Shown here: piece after piece, positions 1 through 8,584 of the stretch
How the letters are laid out: every line of letters starts with the position of its first letter
Position numbering within the stretch: position 1 is the first letter of the stretch
Assembly (NCBI RefSeq): GCF_001426545.1
Contig: NZ_LMEZ01000005.1
Location: 278,902 to 342,901, forward strand
Origin: Mycobacterium sp. Root135
GTDB lineage: Bacteria; Actinomycetota; Actinomycetes; Mycobacteriales; Mycobacteriaceae
DNA length: 64,000 nucleotides
Direction of reading: 5' to 3'
The notes under the pieces: generated by a model
Told to the model about the DNA's origin: nothing
The model's database searches: none
Seen by the model: the letters and a program-made list of their open reading frames with translations, nothing else
Position numbers and translations under genes: made by a program

Positions 1-48
1 ACCGAACCGGATGATCCGCGAAAACCAACGATGAATGGGAAATCTGCA

Positions 49-483
49 ATGACCACCACCACGCGCCGAGTCGCACACGCAGCAGTCCTGGCCGCCGCCT
101 CGGCACTGATCGCCTTGGCCGCCCCCGCCGTCGGCCACGCCGACCCGGGCCTCACCGCCGGCCCCGCAATGGGATGCGAAACCATCCACTGGGGAGCCTT
201 CGGCATGGAGCGCCGCAAGGTCTGCGACGGCCCCCAGCAGCCCGACGGCACCTGGCAGCGCACCCGCACCATCTGGACACCGGCTTTCTACAGCTCGAAG
301 CCGTGCCTGCAAAGCTCCTACTCCGACGCCGGCGACGGCCTCTCGGACAACCGCATAGTCGACTGCGACGGCCACTGGACTCCCGAGTCCGTCTCTAATC
401 AGGAGTCCTACCCGGTGACGCCCGCCACCGTGCTGCCCGACGAGCCCGGCTGGCTGCCGCCGTACACCGAAAACATCCTCTAA
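49..483 (+). CDS. small exported protein of mycobacterial type, function unknown
   Basis: The N-terminus is a classical Sec signal peptide: Thr/Arg-rich n-region, an Ala/Leu core (AVLAAASALIALAAPAVGHA) and cleavage probably after GHA before DPG. The mature part of about 110 residues has four Cys (GCETIHW, KVCDGP, KPCLQ, VDCDGHW), so two disulfides are likely, and a Tyr/Pro-rich C-terminus. The CDGPxxPDGxWxRxRxxWTP pattern is one I associate with short exported proteins widespread in mycobacteria; no activity is known. An upstream in-frame ATG at 31 is possible; the ATG at 49 is preferred because GGGAAA lies just upstream. The upstream neighbour is outside the window. Confidence 0.8.
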   Translation: MTTTTRRVAHAAVLAAASALIALAAPAVGHADPGLTAGPAMGCETIHWGAFGMERRKVCDGPQQPDGTWQRTRTIWTPAFYSSKPCLQSSYSDAGDGLSDNRIVDCDGHWTPESVSNQESYPVTPATVLPDEPGWLPPYTENIL

Positions 484-577
484 CAGTCTGTGAGACAACG
501 CCTTACGGGACTGCCGCCCTCCCGGACGCCAGGGGTCATCCCATCGGTGGCGGAGATCCCAACGGCGGACACACTAG

Positions 578-861
578 GTGGCTACGGAGACGTGGTGCCG
601 GGGCGTCTCCGCCGGTCCTGCGGGCGCTGGCCGATCACCCGGTTGCGTCGGCCGCAGAACTCGCCCGGCTGTGCTTCGTCACCCGACAATCGCTGGGCGA
701 CGTACTGACGGTGTTACGCACCGCGGGCCTCGTCGAGACGGCCGACGTACCTCCGCTCGACGCAACCATGACCGAAGGTCTTCTCGGACCGACCGGCGGC
801 ATCTCACCGCGATGCTCACGCGATGCGCAGAGAATCCCGAAAGCCCCTGACGTGAGGCCCA
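578..861 (+). pseudogene. remnant of a MarR-family transcriptional regulator
   Basis: No single frame is open here, but pieces of a MarR winged-helix domain can be read by switching frames. Frame of 578 gives MATETW at the start. The frame around 612-760 gives a helix-turn-helix stretch (LRALADHPVASAAELARLCF, then TRQSLGDVLTVLRTAGLVE). The original frame then resumes with RRHLTAMLTRCAE, the usual helix after the wing. At least two frameshifts and loss of the C-terminal dimerisation helix make it non-functional. The family call rests on recognition of the motif pattern only. The fragment lies between the exported protein and the minus-strand esterase gene and otherwise fills this roughly 400-bp gap. 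Confidence 0.45.
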
Positions 862-879
862 ATCCGTCACGGACTGCTG

Positions 880-1848
880 TTAGAGCGCCGCCAGGCGCCG
901 GACCCGGTTGTCGAGCGCTTGACGCGACACGGATAGGTCGGCGGCCACTACCTCGAAGCCGTGCGGACAGCCAGGGAAGACGTGCAGTTCCGTTGGCACG
1001 CCCGCCGCGAGCAGGCTGCGGGCGTAGTCGATGTCCTCGTCGCGGAAGATGTCCAGGTCACCGACGTCGATGTAGGCCGGGGGCAGACCGGTGAGGTCCG
1101 CAGCTCGTGCCGGCGCGGCGTACGGGGAGACGTCGGCGCCTCCGAAAGCGGCGCCGAGCAACGCTTCCCACCCTGTCACGTTGTCGTCGTAGTTCCAGAC
1201 CAGGAACTCGGACGGGAGCTGCGGATCGGGAACCACGGTGCGGTCGTCGAGCATGGGGTAGATCAACAGCTGCAAGGCGAGCGGGGGGCCGCTGCGGTCG
1301 CGGGCTAGCAGTGCGACACCGGCCGCCAGGCCACCGCCCGCGCTGTCGCCACCGACGGCCAGACGCGTGGGGTCGACGTTCAGCTCGGCGGCGTGGGCTT
1401 CCAGCCATTGCAGCGCGGCATAGCAGTCCTCCACCGGGGTGGGATGGGGATGCTCGGGCGCGACGCGGTAATCGACGACCAGGGCTGGCACGCTCGACTG
1501 CGAAACATATTGCCGCACAACGACGTCGTACACCGGAGCCGTCTGTTCGAGGCTCGCTATCATGCCTCCGCCGTGGAGGTAGAGCATCGCCGCGCTCGCG
1601 GTCCGAGCTTCAGCGGTCGGCTCGTACCATGTCAGCGGTAGCACCGCGCCGTCGGAGGCGGTGAGGTCATAACGCCTGACCTCGACGTCGGTGGGGACCT
1701 CCATCGTCGACGCCAGTGCGGTGAACATCGCCGCCGTATTCCTCCGACGCGTGGCCACGTCCCCTACGGCGGGTCCAGGACCAGAATCGGGAGGCGGTGC
1801 CGCCGCCTGCAGGACGGTGGCGATCTCAGGAAGCGGACTCAGGGGCAC
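880..1848 (-). CDS. alpha/beta hydrolase, hormone-sensitive-lipase (family IV) esterase
   Basis: 322 residues, normal length for bacterial family IV carboxylesterases (LipH/LipN/LipI type in mycobacteria). The oxyanion-hole motif is YLHGGG (about residues 89-94). The nucleophile elbow is GDSAGGG (about 167-173), the acid is in the segment after YIDVGDLDIF, and the catalytic His is in CPHGFEV near 295. There is no signal peptide, so it is probably cytosolic and hydrolyses short to medium acyl esters; the substrate cannot be read from sequence. It stands alone on the minus strand, about 90 bp downstream of the AhpD-like gene, and could be read through from that operon. Confidence 0.85.
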   Translation of the reverse strand: MPLSPLPEIATVLQAAAPPPDSGPGPAVGDVATRRRNTAAMFTALASTMEVPTDVEVRRYDLTASDGAVLPLTWYEPTAEARTASAAMLYLHGGGMIASLEQTAPVYDVVVRQYVSQSSVPALVVDYRVAPEHPHPTPVEDCYAALQWLEAHAAELNVDPTRLAVGGDSAGGGLAAGVALLARDRSGPPLALQLLIYPMLDDRTVVPDPQLPSEFLVWNYDDNVTGWEALLGAAFGGADVSPYAAPARAADLTGLPPAYIDVGDLDIFRDEDIDYARSLLAAGVPTELHVFPGCPHGFEVVAADLSVSRQALDNRVRRLAAL

Positions 1849-1937
1849 GCCACGACACTATCGCCTGGGCGCTCGGCCGAGGCGGACCGAATCAAGCGGT
1901 CGCGCTGGCATCGTCTTGTCGTCGACTTGGCTCGGCG

Positions 1938-2390
1938 TCAAGGAGCGACTGGGTAGTGACTCGAGATGGCAATTCGATTCCAGCCGTTCACCGCGACGGC
2001 CAACCACGTCACGGCTGCGACCTGCTGGTCGGACAACGTTGCGGCGACGTCGATTTCGGGCGAGGGAGAAGTGTGCTCGTCGCCTATGCGGGTGATCCTT
2101 TCGGCCAGCACCAGCGCGGCCCGCTCTTCGTCGGTGAAGTACTGCGACTCCCACCAGGCGGGTAGCACGGCCAGGCGGTCCGGCGTCTCGCCGGCGGCGA
2201 CGGCATCACGGGTGTGCAACCGTAGGCAAAACGCACACCCGTTCAGCTGCGACACGCGAATCTTGACGAGTTCGGCAAGGACCGGCGGCAAGCCCGCCGC
2301 GGCCGCGGCCTGGGCAACGTGTTTGTCCACGTCGACGTAGCTCTTGTAAGCGTCGGGAAACTGCTTGCTGATGTTGACGTTCGGCAGCAT
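1938..2390 (-). CDS. carboxymuconolactone decarboxylase/AhpD-family protein
   Basis: 150 residues with the AhpD-like signature: a CxxC pair followed by His in NGCAFCLRLHTRDA (about residues 51-64), as in alkylhydroperoxidase D and its single-domain relatives. Such proteins relay thiol-disulfide electrons to peroxide-reducing partners, and the redox CxxC favours a peroxidase-like role over lactone decarboxylation. The start ATG at 2390 follows an AAGAGGA-type ribosome site. It lies 32 bp downstream of the cupin gene on the same strand, so the two are probably one operon transcribed away from the LuxR-type regulator at 3021. Confidence 0.85.
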   Translation of the reverse strand: MLPNVNISKQFPDAYKSYVDVDKHVAQAAAAAGLPPVLAELVKIRVSQLNGCAFCLRLHTRDAVAAGETPDRLAVLPAWWESQYFTDEERAALVLAERITRIGDEHTSPSPEIDVAATLSDQQVAAVTWLAVAVNGWNRIAISSHYPVAP

Positions 2391-2422
2391 GGGTGGAGTC
2401 CTCTTCTCTTTGGGGTCTGTCG

Positions 2423-2884
2423 TTAGTGGGGGTCGTCGACCTTGAGCTTGTCGCCGGTGCTGGAGATGAAGACGACCAGCAACCGTGCGGGCTCGGTGCT
2501 ACTTACGTTCTCGGTGAGGACGTGGTGTGCGCCGGGTTGTTCGACCCAGTTCTCTCCTTGGCGAAAGGTGCGGGCGGGTTCGTCGTCGAGCTTGCTGCTG
2601 ACGTCCCCTTCGAGCACATATGCGTAGACGAATGCATCGCCATGCCGATGTGGCTCCGCTCGCGCGCTGGGCGGGAAGTCCACGATTGCGGATGTGAACG
2701 TCTTGTCGGGCACATTCGGCAGGGCCTGTTCGAGTAGCGGCGTCAGCGTTTCAGCCGGGGCCGGTACGGCCGTCGTCACTGCAGGGCTTGGGGCGGCGGT
2801 TGACGGTGGGATGGCGGTGCAGGCCGGCGTTGCGGCCAACACGGCAACTGTCAAGACACCACCTGCGACGTGTGATCGGATCAC
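2423..2884 (-). CDS. exported cupin-domain protein
   Basis: 153 residues. The N-terminus (MIRSHVAGGVLTVAVLAATP, then AC) is a signal sequence; the Cys after TPA could be lipidated, but the lipobox is weak. A Pro/Ala/Thr-rich linker leads to a cupin barrel with the metal motif EPHRHGDAFVYAYVLEGD and a later GAHHVL, supplying the usual His/Glu ligands. Cupins of this size act as small dioxygenases, isomerases or ligand binders; the reaction here is unknown. It is the first gene of the cupin-AhpD operon and is divergent from the LAL regulator gene. The promoter lies in the duplicated 119-bp block next to it. Confidence 0.75.
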   Translation of the reverse strand: MIRSHVAGGVLTVAVLAATPACTAIPPSTAAPSPAVTTAVPAPAETLTPLLEQALPNVPDKTFTSAIVDFPPSARAEPHRHGDAFVYAYVLEGDVSSKLDDEPARTFRQGENWVEQPGAHHVLTENVSSTEPARLLVVFISSTGDKLKVDDPH

Positions 2885-2904
2885 GTGGTTCTCCTGGAGC
2901 GACT

Positions 2905-3023
2905 TGGGTGTTCACGGGTGGTGCCGGGCATGTCTCCTACAGTGCGCCGATGGTCATGGCCTGCGCTTCGGTCAAATGACTTCACCGCGATGACTGCATC
3001 GGCAGACGTGAGGTCCGCTCGTG
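2905..3023. repeat. duplicated divergent-promoter block, copy 1
   Basis: This block is repeated in the same orientation at 9430-9547 with roughly 80-85% identity by eye. The best preserved parts are GGTGGTGCCGGGCATGTCTC and the segment from GCTTCGG to TTCACC. It spans the whole gap between the cupin gene and the LuxR regulator gene and ends at the regulator's GTG start. It is therefore likely to carry both promoters and an operator. Confidence 0.75.
2970..2986. promoter_or_regulatory. candidate operator of the LuxR/LAL regulator, site 1
   Basis: GGTCAAATGACTTCACC is an imperfect palindrome (GGTnAAnTnAnTTnACC) preserved without change in both copies of the duplicated block. LuxR HTH dimers usually bind imperfect dyads of this size. 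It lies 35 bp before the regulator's GTG and about 85 bp before the cupin start. Binding is inferred, not shown. Confidence 0.45.
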
Positions 3024-5735
3024 CAGTACAACCAGAGGGTGCGTGCGGGGATCGGCCTCATAGGCCGAGACGATGAGATCGACACGTTGACCCGGTTCCT
3101 GGACGGAGGGGGCCGGGGTGCCCTGGTCGTCCGTGGCGAGGCTGGGGTCGGCAAGACCGCCCTGGTGGAGGAGATCGTCGGCCGAGCCGCTGCCACGGGC
3201 TGGCGAGTCGTAAGGGCAACCGGGGTCGAAGCCGAGACGTCCTTCGCACTCAGCGGCCTCAATCAGATCGTGTTCGCACTCCGCGAGGAGCTCGCCCAAC
3301 TCGGGTCCGACGACCAAGCCGTGTTGGCACCGGCGCTGGGTGCCGACGCGACGTCCGCGCCGGTGCCGATGCCGCTCGCGATGGCGTTGTTGTCGCTTCT
3401 GACGCAGGCGACTCGACATCACCCGCTCTTGCTCGTCGTCGAAGACGTGCACTGGTTCGACGATGTCAGCGCGAGCGTGCTCAACGCGGCGGGGCGCCGA
3501 CTGTCCGACCCACGGCTGAGATTCCTGGCGACCGCCCGCCCCGTCCCTGGCGATCACTCCGGCGAAGGATGGGAGGAGTTGATTCTGTGCCCCCTCACCG
3601 CCGGCGATGCCGCGCGTCTGGTGGACCTCACCGCATTGTCGTTGAGCGCGTCGACGCGCCGGATGATTCTCGACGTCGCAGCCGGCAACCCGCTGGCGCT
3701 GCAGGAGTTGCCCCGCAATGCCGGGCACATGGACACGCTGACGTCGGCGATGCCGTTGACGGATCGTCTCGTCACGGTGTTCGGTAGCAGACTGCGGGGC
3801 CTCGACGAGAGTGTCCGCACGGAGTTGCTGCGCGCCGCACTCGACGGCACTCCGGCGTCGACCGCCGCCGACGCCGCGGGCCGTTACGTCCTGTCCGACG
3901 TCGACGCGGCGGTCACCCAAGGATTGCTGGTCCACAATCCGTCAGGTGACGTGGTGTTTCGTCACCCCTTGGTGCGGGCGGCCGTCATCCATCAGGCCAG
4001 TGCATCGCAGCGCCGCGAGGCACATGCCCATCTGGCACAGCTTTACGACGACGAGTTGATGCGGCGGGCAACACATTTGAGCGCCGCGGCTATTGGGCCG
4101 GATCAGGTGGTGGCAGACCTACTCGACCGCGCCGCGCACCTGTCCATCCGACTCGGCGGCTCGGCCATCGCCGTGGACTGGTTGCGGCGCGCGGCGGAGT
4201 TGTGCACCGACCCCGAGCGGCGCGAACGGCTGCGGGCCGACGCAGCATTCGTGGCGTCGCAGGCCAGCCGATTCGACGACGCACGACGCCTGGCAGACGA
4301 TCCGCTCACCGAGACGGAGAGCGCCGCATCGGTGCTCACCGCCGCGTACGTTGCGCTATACCGCGACGGCGACGTGCTCACCACCCATCGCCAACTCCTC
4401 GTCGCCCTACAAGATGCCGACGCCCTCGACGACGCCATCGTCACACGGCTGGTGAAACTGCTTCTCGCGGTAACCCTGTACCGCGGCGACCCCGAACGAT
4501 GGCAGCAGACCGACGACGTGATCGACCGCCTCGCAGGGCGTCTCGACACCGACGCAGTGCTCTTCCGAGATTCCTGGGGGGACGTCTGCCGTCGCGGGCA
4601 TACCGTCCGGCGACGACTCGACGAGCAGCTCACACAGCTCGGGCGCCGAGAACCGTGGGACGTCATGCGGCTGGGCGTCGCCGCCTACTACGTGGACGGA
4701 CTCGCCGACTTCCGGGCCACCCTTGCGACGCTGTTTCGCCGAGAGTCCGACCGAGGCGCGGTCACCAACGCGATGACGATGCTGCACCTGATCTTGCTCG
4801 ACCAACTCGCGAGGGGCGATTGGGAGCAGGCCCAGCAGTCGACGCGACTGGGCCGAGAGCTGACCGAACTCCACCACAACGATCTGTTCCACTATCAATT
4901 CATCGCCTACGACGGACTACACGCCGCCGCCACGGGCGACTTCGACACTGCCCGCCGATGCGTCACCGCAGTCCAGAACTGGTCCATTTCAAGGAAACTC
5001 GGCCTCTTGGCGACGATCGTCCGGCGCACCGAGGCGCTCATGGCGCTCGGCGACGGCGACTACACCGCGGCCCACGACGTGACGACGAAAGAGCTTGTTG
5101 GGCAGAAGTTTCCGCCCTACTCGAAGCAGCCAACCGAGGAGCTCCTCGACGTCGTCGAGGCCGCCGTGGGCGCCGGGCATCTCGATCGCGCTCGGGCCTA
5201 CGTCGACCAGGCAATCGATCTCCGCATCGCCGACATCTCACCTCGGCTCGCCGCGCTCACCGTCGCCGTGCAAGCAATGACTGCCGCAGACGAGTCGGCG
5301 GGGCAACTCTTCGACCAGGCTCTGGCTCACCCGGGCCTGGTGCACAACGCGTTTGAAGCCAACCGGATTCGACTCGCATACGGCATGTGGTTACGGCGAC
5401 GACGCAGAACCGCCGAAGCCCGCGAGCAGCTCACGAGGGCAGCCGACGGGTTCCGCGCTCTGTCTGCGCACCCCTGGGAACGACGTGCCACCGGGGAGCT
5501 ACGCGCCTCCGGCGCAGCGGTCCAGCGAGCGTCCGGCGGCTCGGTCGCTCTGAGCGCCCAGGAACGTACGATCGCAGAAATGGCGGCGGCGGGACAGTCC
5601 AACAAGGACATCGCCGCCCGCCTTCATCTGTCTCCCAGGACCGTTGGCGCTCACCTGTACCGCATCTTTCCCAAACTGGGCGTCACCAGCCGTGCCGCAC
5701 TCGGTCAAGCGTTGAGGGATCTCGACGGTCCCTGA
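3021..5735 (+). CDS. large ATP-binding LuxR-family (LAL) transcriptional regulator
   Basis: 904 residues with the LAL/MalT-like architecture. An N-terminal AAA/STAND ATPase has Walker A GEAGVGKT (residues 39-46) and a Walker B-like LLLVVEDVHWFDD near 136-148. A long middle region of helical, TPR-like repeats follows (about 350-830). The C-terminal LuxR helix-turn-helix (about 845-900) contains LSAQERTIAEMAAAGQSNKD and RLHLSPRTVGAHLYRIF. Such proteins sense a ligand through the middle region and activate nearby operons in an ATP-controlled way. The GTG start is chosen because IGRDDEID, the usual beginning of the ATPase, follows directly. It is divergent from the cupin-AhpD operon, and the duplicated promoter block suggests it also controls the 8585-9394 operon. 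Confidence 0.9.
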   Translation: MQYNQRVRAGIGLIGRDDEIDTLTRFLDGGGRGALVVRGEAGVGKTALVEEIVGRAAATGWRVVRATGVEAETSFALSGLNQIVFALREELAQLGSDDQAVLAPALGADATSAPVPMPLAMALLSLLTQATRHHPLLLVVEDVHWFDDVSASVLNAAGRRLSDPRLRFLATARPVPGDHSGEGWEELILCPLTAGDAARLVDLTALSLSASTRRMILDVAAGNPLALQELPRNAGHMDTLTSAMPLTDRLVTVFGSRLRGLDESVRTELLRAALDGTPASTAADAAGRYVLSDVDAAVTQGLLVHNPSGDVVFRHPLVRAAVIHQASASQRREAHAHLAQLYDDELMRRATHLSAAAIGPDQVVADLLDRAAHLSIRLGGSAIAVDWLRRAAELCTDPERRERLRADAAFVASQASRFDDARRLADDPLTETESAASVLTAAYVALYRDGDVLTTHRQLLVALQDADALDDAIVTRLVKLLLAVTLYRGDPERWQQTDDVIDRLAGRLDTDAVLFRDSWGDVCRRGHTVRRRLDEQLTQLGRREPWDVMRLGVAAYYVDGLADFRATLATLFRRESDRGAVTNAMTMLHLILLDQLARGDWEQAQQSTRLGRELTELHHNDLFHYQFIAYDGLHAAATGDFDTARRCVTAVQNWSISRKLGLLATIVRRTEALMALGDGDYTAAHDVTTKELVGQKFPPYSKQPTEELLDVVEAAVGAGHLDRARAYVDQAIDLRIADISPRLAALTVAVQAMTAADESAGQLFDQALAHPGLVHNAFEANRIRLAYGMWLRRRRRTAEAREQLTRAADGFRALSAHPWERRATGELRASGAAVQRASGGSVALSAQERTIAEMAAAGQSNKDIAARLHLSPRTVGAHLYRIFPKLGVTSRAALGQALRDLDGP

Positions 5736-5747
5736 ACGAGCAGCCGG

Positions 5748-6887
5748 TTAGGCCGGCAGCTCGACCTGCCATGGGTCGTACCGGTAGACGGACTCCGTGC
5801 TGAGGCCGGAGTGTTGTTCGCGCAGAAAGTCGTTGGCCCGGGAGCCGCCCTGAATAGCACTGGTACGTGGAATGCGGACGCTTGCATAGCGGGCAAGGGC
5901 TTCCTCGACGCCGTCGGCTGTCACACCGTGCAGGCAGCGGGCCAAGATTGCGGCGTCCTCGAGTGCCGTGCCAGCGCCCTGCGCCATGAACGGGAGCATC
6001 GGATGACTTGCGTCGCCGAGCAACGTCACGCGTCCTCTACTCCAGGCGGACAGCGGATCACGGTCGTATAGCGCGGACCGCATGGGGGTCGAGGCGGCAC
6101 CGGCGACGTGTCGGGCAGGTTCGGCGAATCCGTCGAGTGCATCCAGCAGGTCAGTGGTCTTGCCTTCGGCGGCCCAACTCTCTTCATTCCATGACGGTTC
6201 CGGCACGGCGGCAACGAAGTTCAGTTCCCTGCCCGCGGACACCCAGTAATGGACCAGATGGCGGTCGTCGCCCCACCACTTGGCGGCGACGGGCGGAACG
6301 TCGGGCACTCGGTCACGCGGTGCGATACCGCGGTAGGCCACGAGGCCGGAGAACGTGGCTTCCGTTGCGCCGAAGAGCGTCTCGCGCACCGCGGAGTGGA
6401 CACCGTCGGCTCCGATCACCACGTCGGCGGTAGCCGTGTCGCCTCCAGCGAAGGTAACCACCGTACGTCCCCGGTGCTCGTCGACGCCGACCACGCGGTG
6501 GTTCAACTCGATCTCACCGACCGCTCCCATGAGGACGTCGTGCAAATCACCCCGGTGAACGTGCAGGTAGGGCGCGCCGAATTCGCGTTCGATGTCGTCA
6601 CCGAGCGGTATGCGTAAGTCGAGCGCACCGTCGAATGCGTTGTAACTGCACCAGGCGGTCGGCCGAAATGCGATCACACGAACTCGATCAAGCAAGCCCA
6701 GCCCGCGCAGCGTCGCGGTGGCGTTGGGGGCGAGTTGCAAACCAGCGCCGACTCTGGCCAGCCTGCGGGCTTGCTCGTGGACCTCGACGTTCGCCCCGAT
6801 GGCGCGAAGCGCAACTGTCGCGGCGAGGCCGCCGATACCGGCGCCGACGACGATGACGTTCAGTGGGGCATGGTCCGAGGCGCTCAT
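5748..6887 (-). CDS. FAD-dependent aromatic-ring monooxygenase (salicylate/3-hydroxybenzoate hydroxylase type)
   Basis: 379 residues from the ATG at 6887, which has GGGAGA upstream; a 22-residue extension to 6953 is less likely. It has the three class A flavoprotein monooxygenase fingerprints: the Rossmann motif VVGAGIGGLAATVALRAIGA (about residues 12-31), the DG motif VVIGADGVHSAVRE (about 155) and GDASHPMLPFMAQGAG (about 290) for FAD binding. It probably hydroxylates an aromatic or cyclic substrate with NAD(P)H and O2. It lies 81 bp downstream of the nitroreductase gene, as the last gene of a four-gene minus-strand group with hydrolase, oxidoreductase and nitroreductase. Confidence 0.85.
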   Translation of the reverse strand: MSASDHAPLNVIVVGAGIGGLAATVALRAIGANVEVHEQARRLARVGAGLQLAPNATATLRGLGLLDRVRVIAFRPTAWCSYNAFDGALDLRIPLGDDIEREFGAPYLHVHRGDLHDVLMGAVGEIELNHRVVGVDEHRGRTVVTFAGGDTATADVVIGADGVHSAVRETLFGATEATFSGLVAYRGIAPRDRVPDVPPVAAKWWGDDRHLVHYWVSAGRELNFVAAVPEPSWNEESWAAEGKTTDLLDALDGFAEPARHVAGAASTPMRSALYDRDPLSAWSRGRVTLLGDASHPMLPFMAQGAGTALEDAAILARCLHGVTADGVEEALARYASVRIPRTSAIQGGSRANDFLREQHSGLSTESVYRYDPWQVELPA

Positions 6888-6968
6888 GGCGTCTCCCTTC
6901 TCCTGCGCTCGCCAGCATGCGAGGTGTTGGGTTGTGTAGAGGTCTGCGGTCAACGACGGCTTCGCACG

Positions 6969-7622
6969 TCAGTCGTCGACGAAGGTGACGTTGGCGTCGA
7001 TGGGGTTGCGTGGGACGTCGAGGGAGTTGGCGGGAAAGGTGGTGTCGGGGTAGCCGATTGCGATCCCGCAGAGGATGCGGTACTCGTCTCCGATGTGTAG
7101 TTGTTGGCGCAGGATGTCGGGGTACCCCGCGACGGACACCTGAACGCAGGTGCCGAGGCCGCGGGCGGTGAGGGCGAGCACGAAGGTCTGCAGGAACATG
7201 CCGACCGCGACGGCGTCGACGTAGTCGAGGTCTTCGTGCATGCTGATGACGCCGGCCAGCGGTGCGCGGAAGAACTCCCAGTTGCGCAGTACTGCGAGGC
7301 GTCGCGCCTCGGTGTCGTGGCGCGCGACGCCCATGGTGCCGTAGACGAGGGAACCGAGGTCACGTCGGTAGTGGGCGAACTGTTCGGGTAGCGGCGGCAC
7401 GGTGGGGCTGGCGATGTCGGCTTGGGTGAGCAGCGCCTCGACGAGCCGGTCACGGGCGCCGCCGGAGGCGAACACCACTTGCCACGGTTGGATGTTGGAG
7501 TTCGAGGGGGCCCGGGTGGCCAGCTCCAGCGCTTCGGTCACGAGCTCACGCGGAACCGGCTTGTCGCGCAGGAAGAGTCGGGTGGAGTGGCGGTTGGCGA
7601 TGGTGTCTTCGAGGTCGTACAT
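6969..7622 (-). CDS. nitroreductase-family FMN oxidoreductase
   Basis: 217 residues beginning MYDLEDTIANRHSTRLF; a much longer upstream open frame is not coding. The FMN-phosphate-binding RHSTR near residue 11 and the segment APSNSNIQPWQVVFASGGA are typical of the NfsA/FRP-like nitroreductase fold. The C-terminal IAIGYPDTTFPANSL is also a family signature. It reduces nitro groups, quinones or other electron-poor substrates using NAD(P)H. It starts 16 bp after the oxidoreductase stop and is transcribed with it, which fits a detoxification or xenobiotic operon. Confidence 0.88.
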   Translation of the reverse strand: MYDLEDTIANRHSTRLFLRDKPVPRELVTEALELATRAPSNSNIQPWQVVFASGGARDRLVEALLTQADIASPTVPPLPEQFAHYRRDLGSLVYGTMGVARHDTEARRLAVLRNWEFFRAPLAGVISMHEDLDYVDAVAVGMFLQTFVLALTARGLGTCVQVSVAGYPDILRQQLHIGDEYRILCGIAIGYPDTTFPANSLDVPRNPIDANVTFVDD

Positions 7623-7638
7623 CAGTTCTTCTGCTTCT

Positions 7639-8583
7639 CTAGGTGCGGATGGTGAGAACGGTCTTGCCTGGCCGCCGGCCGGATTCGCGGCCGCTTTCGA
7701 AGGCGGCGCGGCCGTCGGCGAGGGCGTAGGTGCGTGCGATCGCGACGTGCAACGTGGCCTCGTCGACGTACAGCGCGAGCTTTCTGAGGGCAGCCTGGTC
7801 GGGTTCGACGATGAAGAACGTGGCGTCGATCTCGAAGGCATCTGCCTTGCCTGGCGGTGGAGGCGCCGAGAGTGTGACGAGCTTGCCCCCGGAACAGACG
7901 ATTTCGAAGGAGCGGTCGAGGGTGTCCCCGCCAACGGTGTCGATGACGACGTCGTAGCAGGCGTCGGGTGCGTCGAAAGCCTGGCCCCGGGTGTCGACGA
8001 CGTGACTGGCTCCGAGCGTGGAGGCGAAGTCGCGGGCCGCGTCGCTGCGCACGGTGGTGCTGACGTCGGCTCCGAGCAGCACGGCAAGCTGCACGGTCAG
8101 CGCGCCGACACCGCCGGCGCCGCCGTGGACGAGGACTCGTTGCCCGGGTCGGACGGCAGCGTGGTCGACGAGGGCCTGCCACGCTGTCAGCCCCGCCAGC
8201 GGCAGAGCGGCGGCTTCGGCATGGGACACCGACGTGGGCCGGAGGGCCAAATCGGCGGCGGGTGCGGTGACGTACTCGGCGGCCGCGCCGTCGCGGTCGA
8301 AGCGAAGGAGTCCGAAGACCTCGTCGCCAACCCCCCACTCGGTGACGTCGTCTGCCGTGGCGGCGACGACGCCGGACACCTCGTGCGACGGAATGATCGG
8401 AGTGCGGTCCCGTCCGCCGCGTTCCCACGTCTCCGGCCACGTCAGCTCGTCGAAGGTGATCGCCGCGGCATGGACTTCGATGAGGACTTCGCCAGGGCCC
8501 GGCACCGGGATCGGCGCACGCTCGGTGACCAGGACCTCGGGTCCGCCGCGGTGGTGTGCGCGAAGGGCAGCCATGTCGGCCAT
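7639..8583 (-). CDS. zinc-free MDR oxidoreductase (quinone oxidoreductase-like)
   Basis: 314 residues. The N-terminal GroES-like half contains GPGEVLIEVHAAAITFDEL and PSHEVSGVV. The Rossmann half has the nucleotide motif VHGGAGGVGALTVQLAVLLG (about residues 150-170). The Cys/His ligands of zinc-dependent alcohol dehydrogenases are absent, which points to the quinone oxidoreductase/enoyl reductase branch using NADPH. The ATG at 8583 is one base after the upstream hydrolase stop, so translation is likely coupled; MAALRAHH at 8574 is an alternative start. It is part of the hydrolase-MDR-nitroreductase-monooxygenase operon. Confidence 0.87.
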   Translation of the reverse strand: MADMAALRAHHRGGPEVLVTERAPIPVPGPGEVLIEVHAAAITFDELTWPETWERGGRDRTPIIPSHEVSGVVAATADDVTEWGVGDEVFGLLRFDRDGAAAEYVTAPAADLALRPTSVSHAEAAALPLAGLTAWQALVDHAAVRPGQRVLVHGGAGGVGALTVQLAVLLGADVSTTVRSDAARDFASTLGASHVVDTRGQAFDAPDACYDVVIDTVGGDTLDRSFEIVCSGGKLVTLSAPPPPGKADAFEIDATFFIVEPDQAALRKLALYVDEATLHVAIARTYALADGRAAFESGRESGRRPGKTVLTIRT

Positions 8584-8584
8584 G

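Noticed and set aside
7623..8087. 155-codon N-terminal extension of the nitroreductase
   Set aside because: It is low-complexity Ser/Pro/Arg sequence opposite the conserved MDR gene frame; the nitroreductase fold begins at MYDLEDT.
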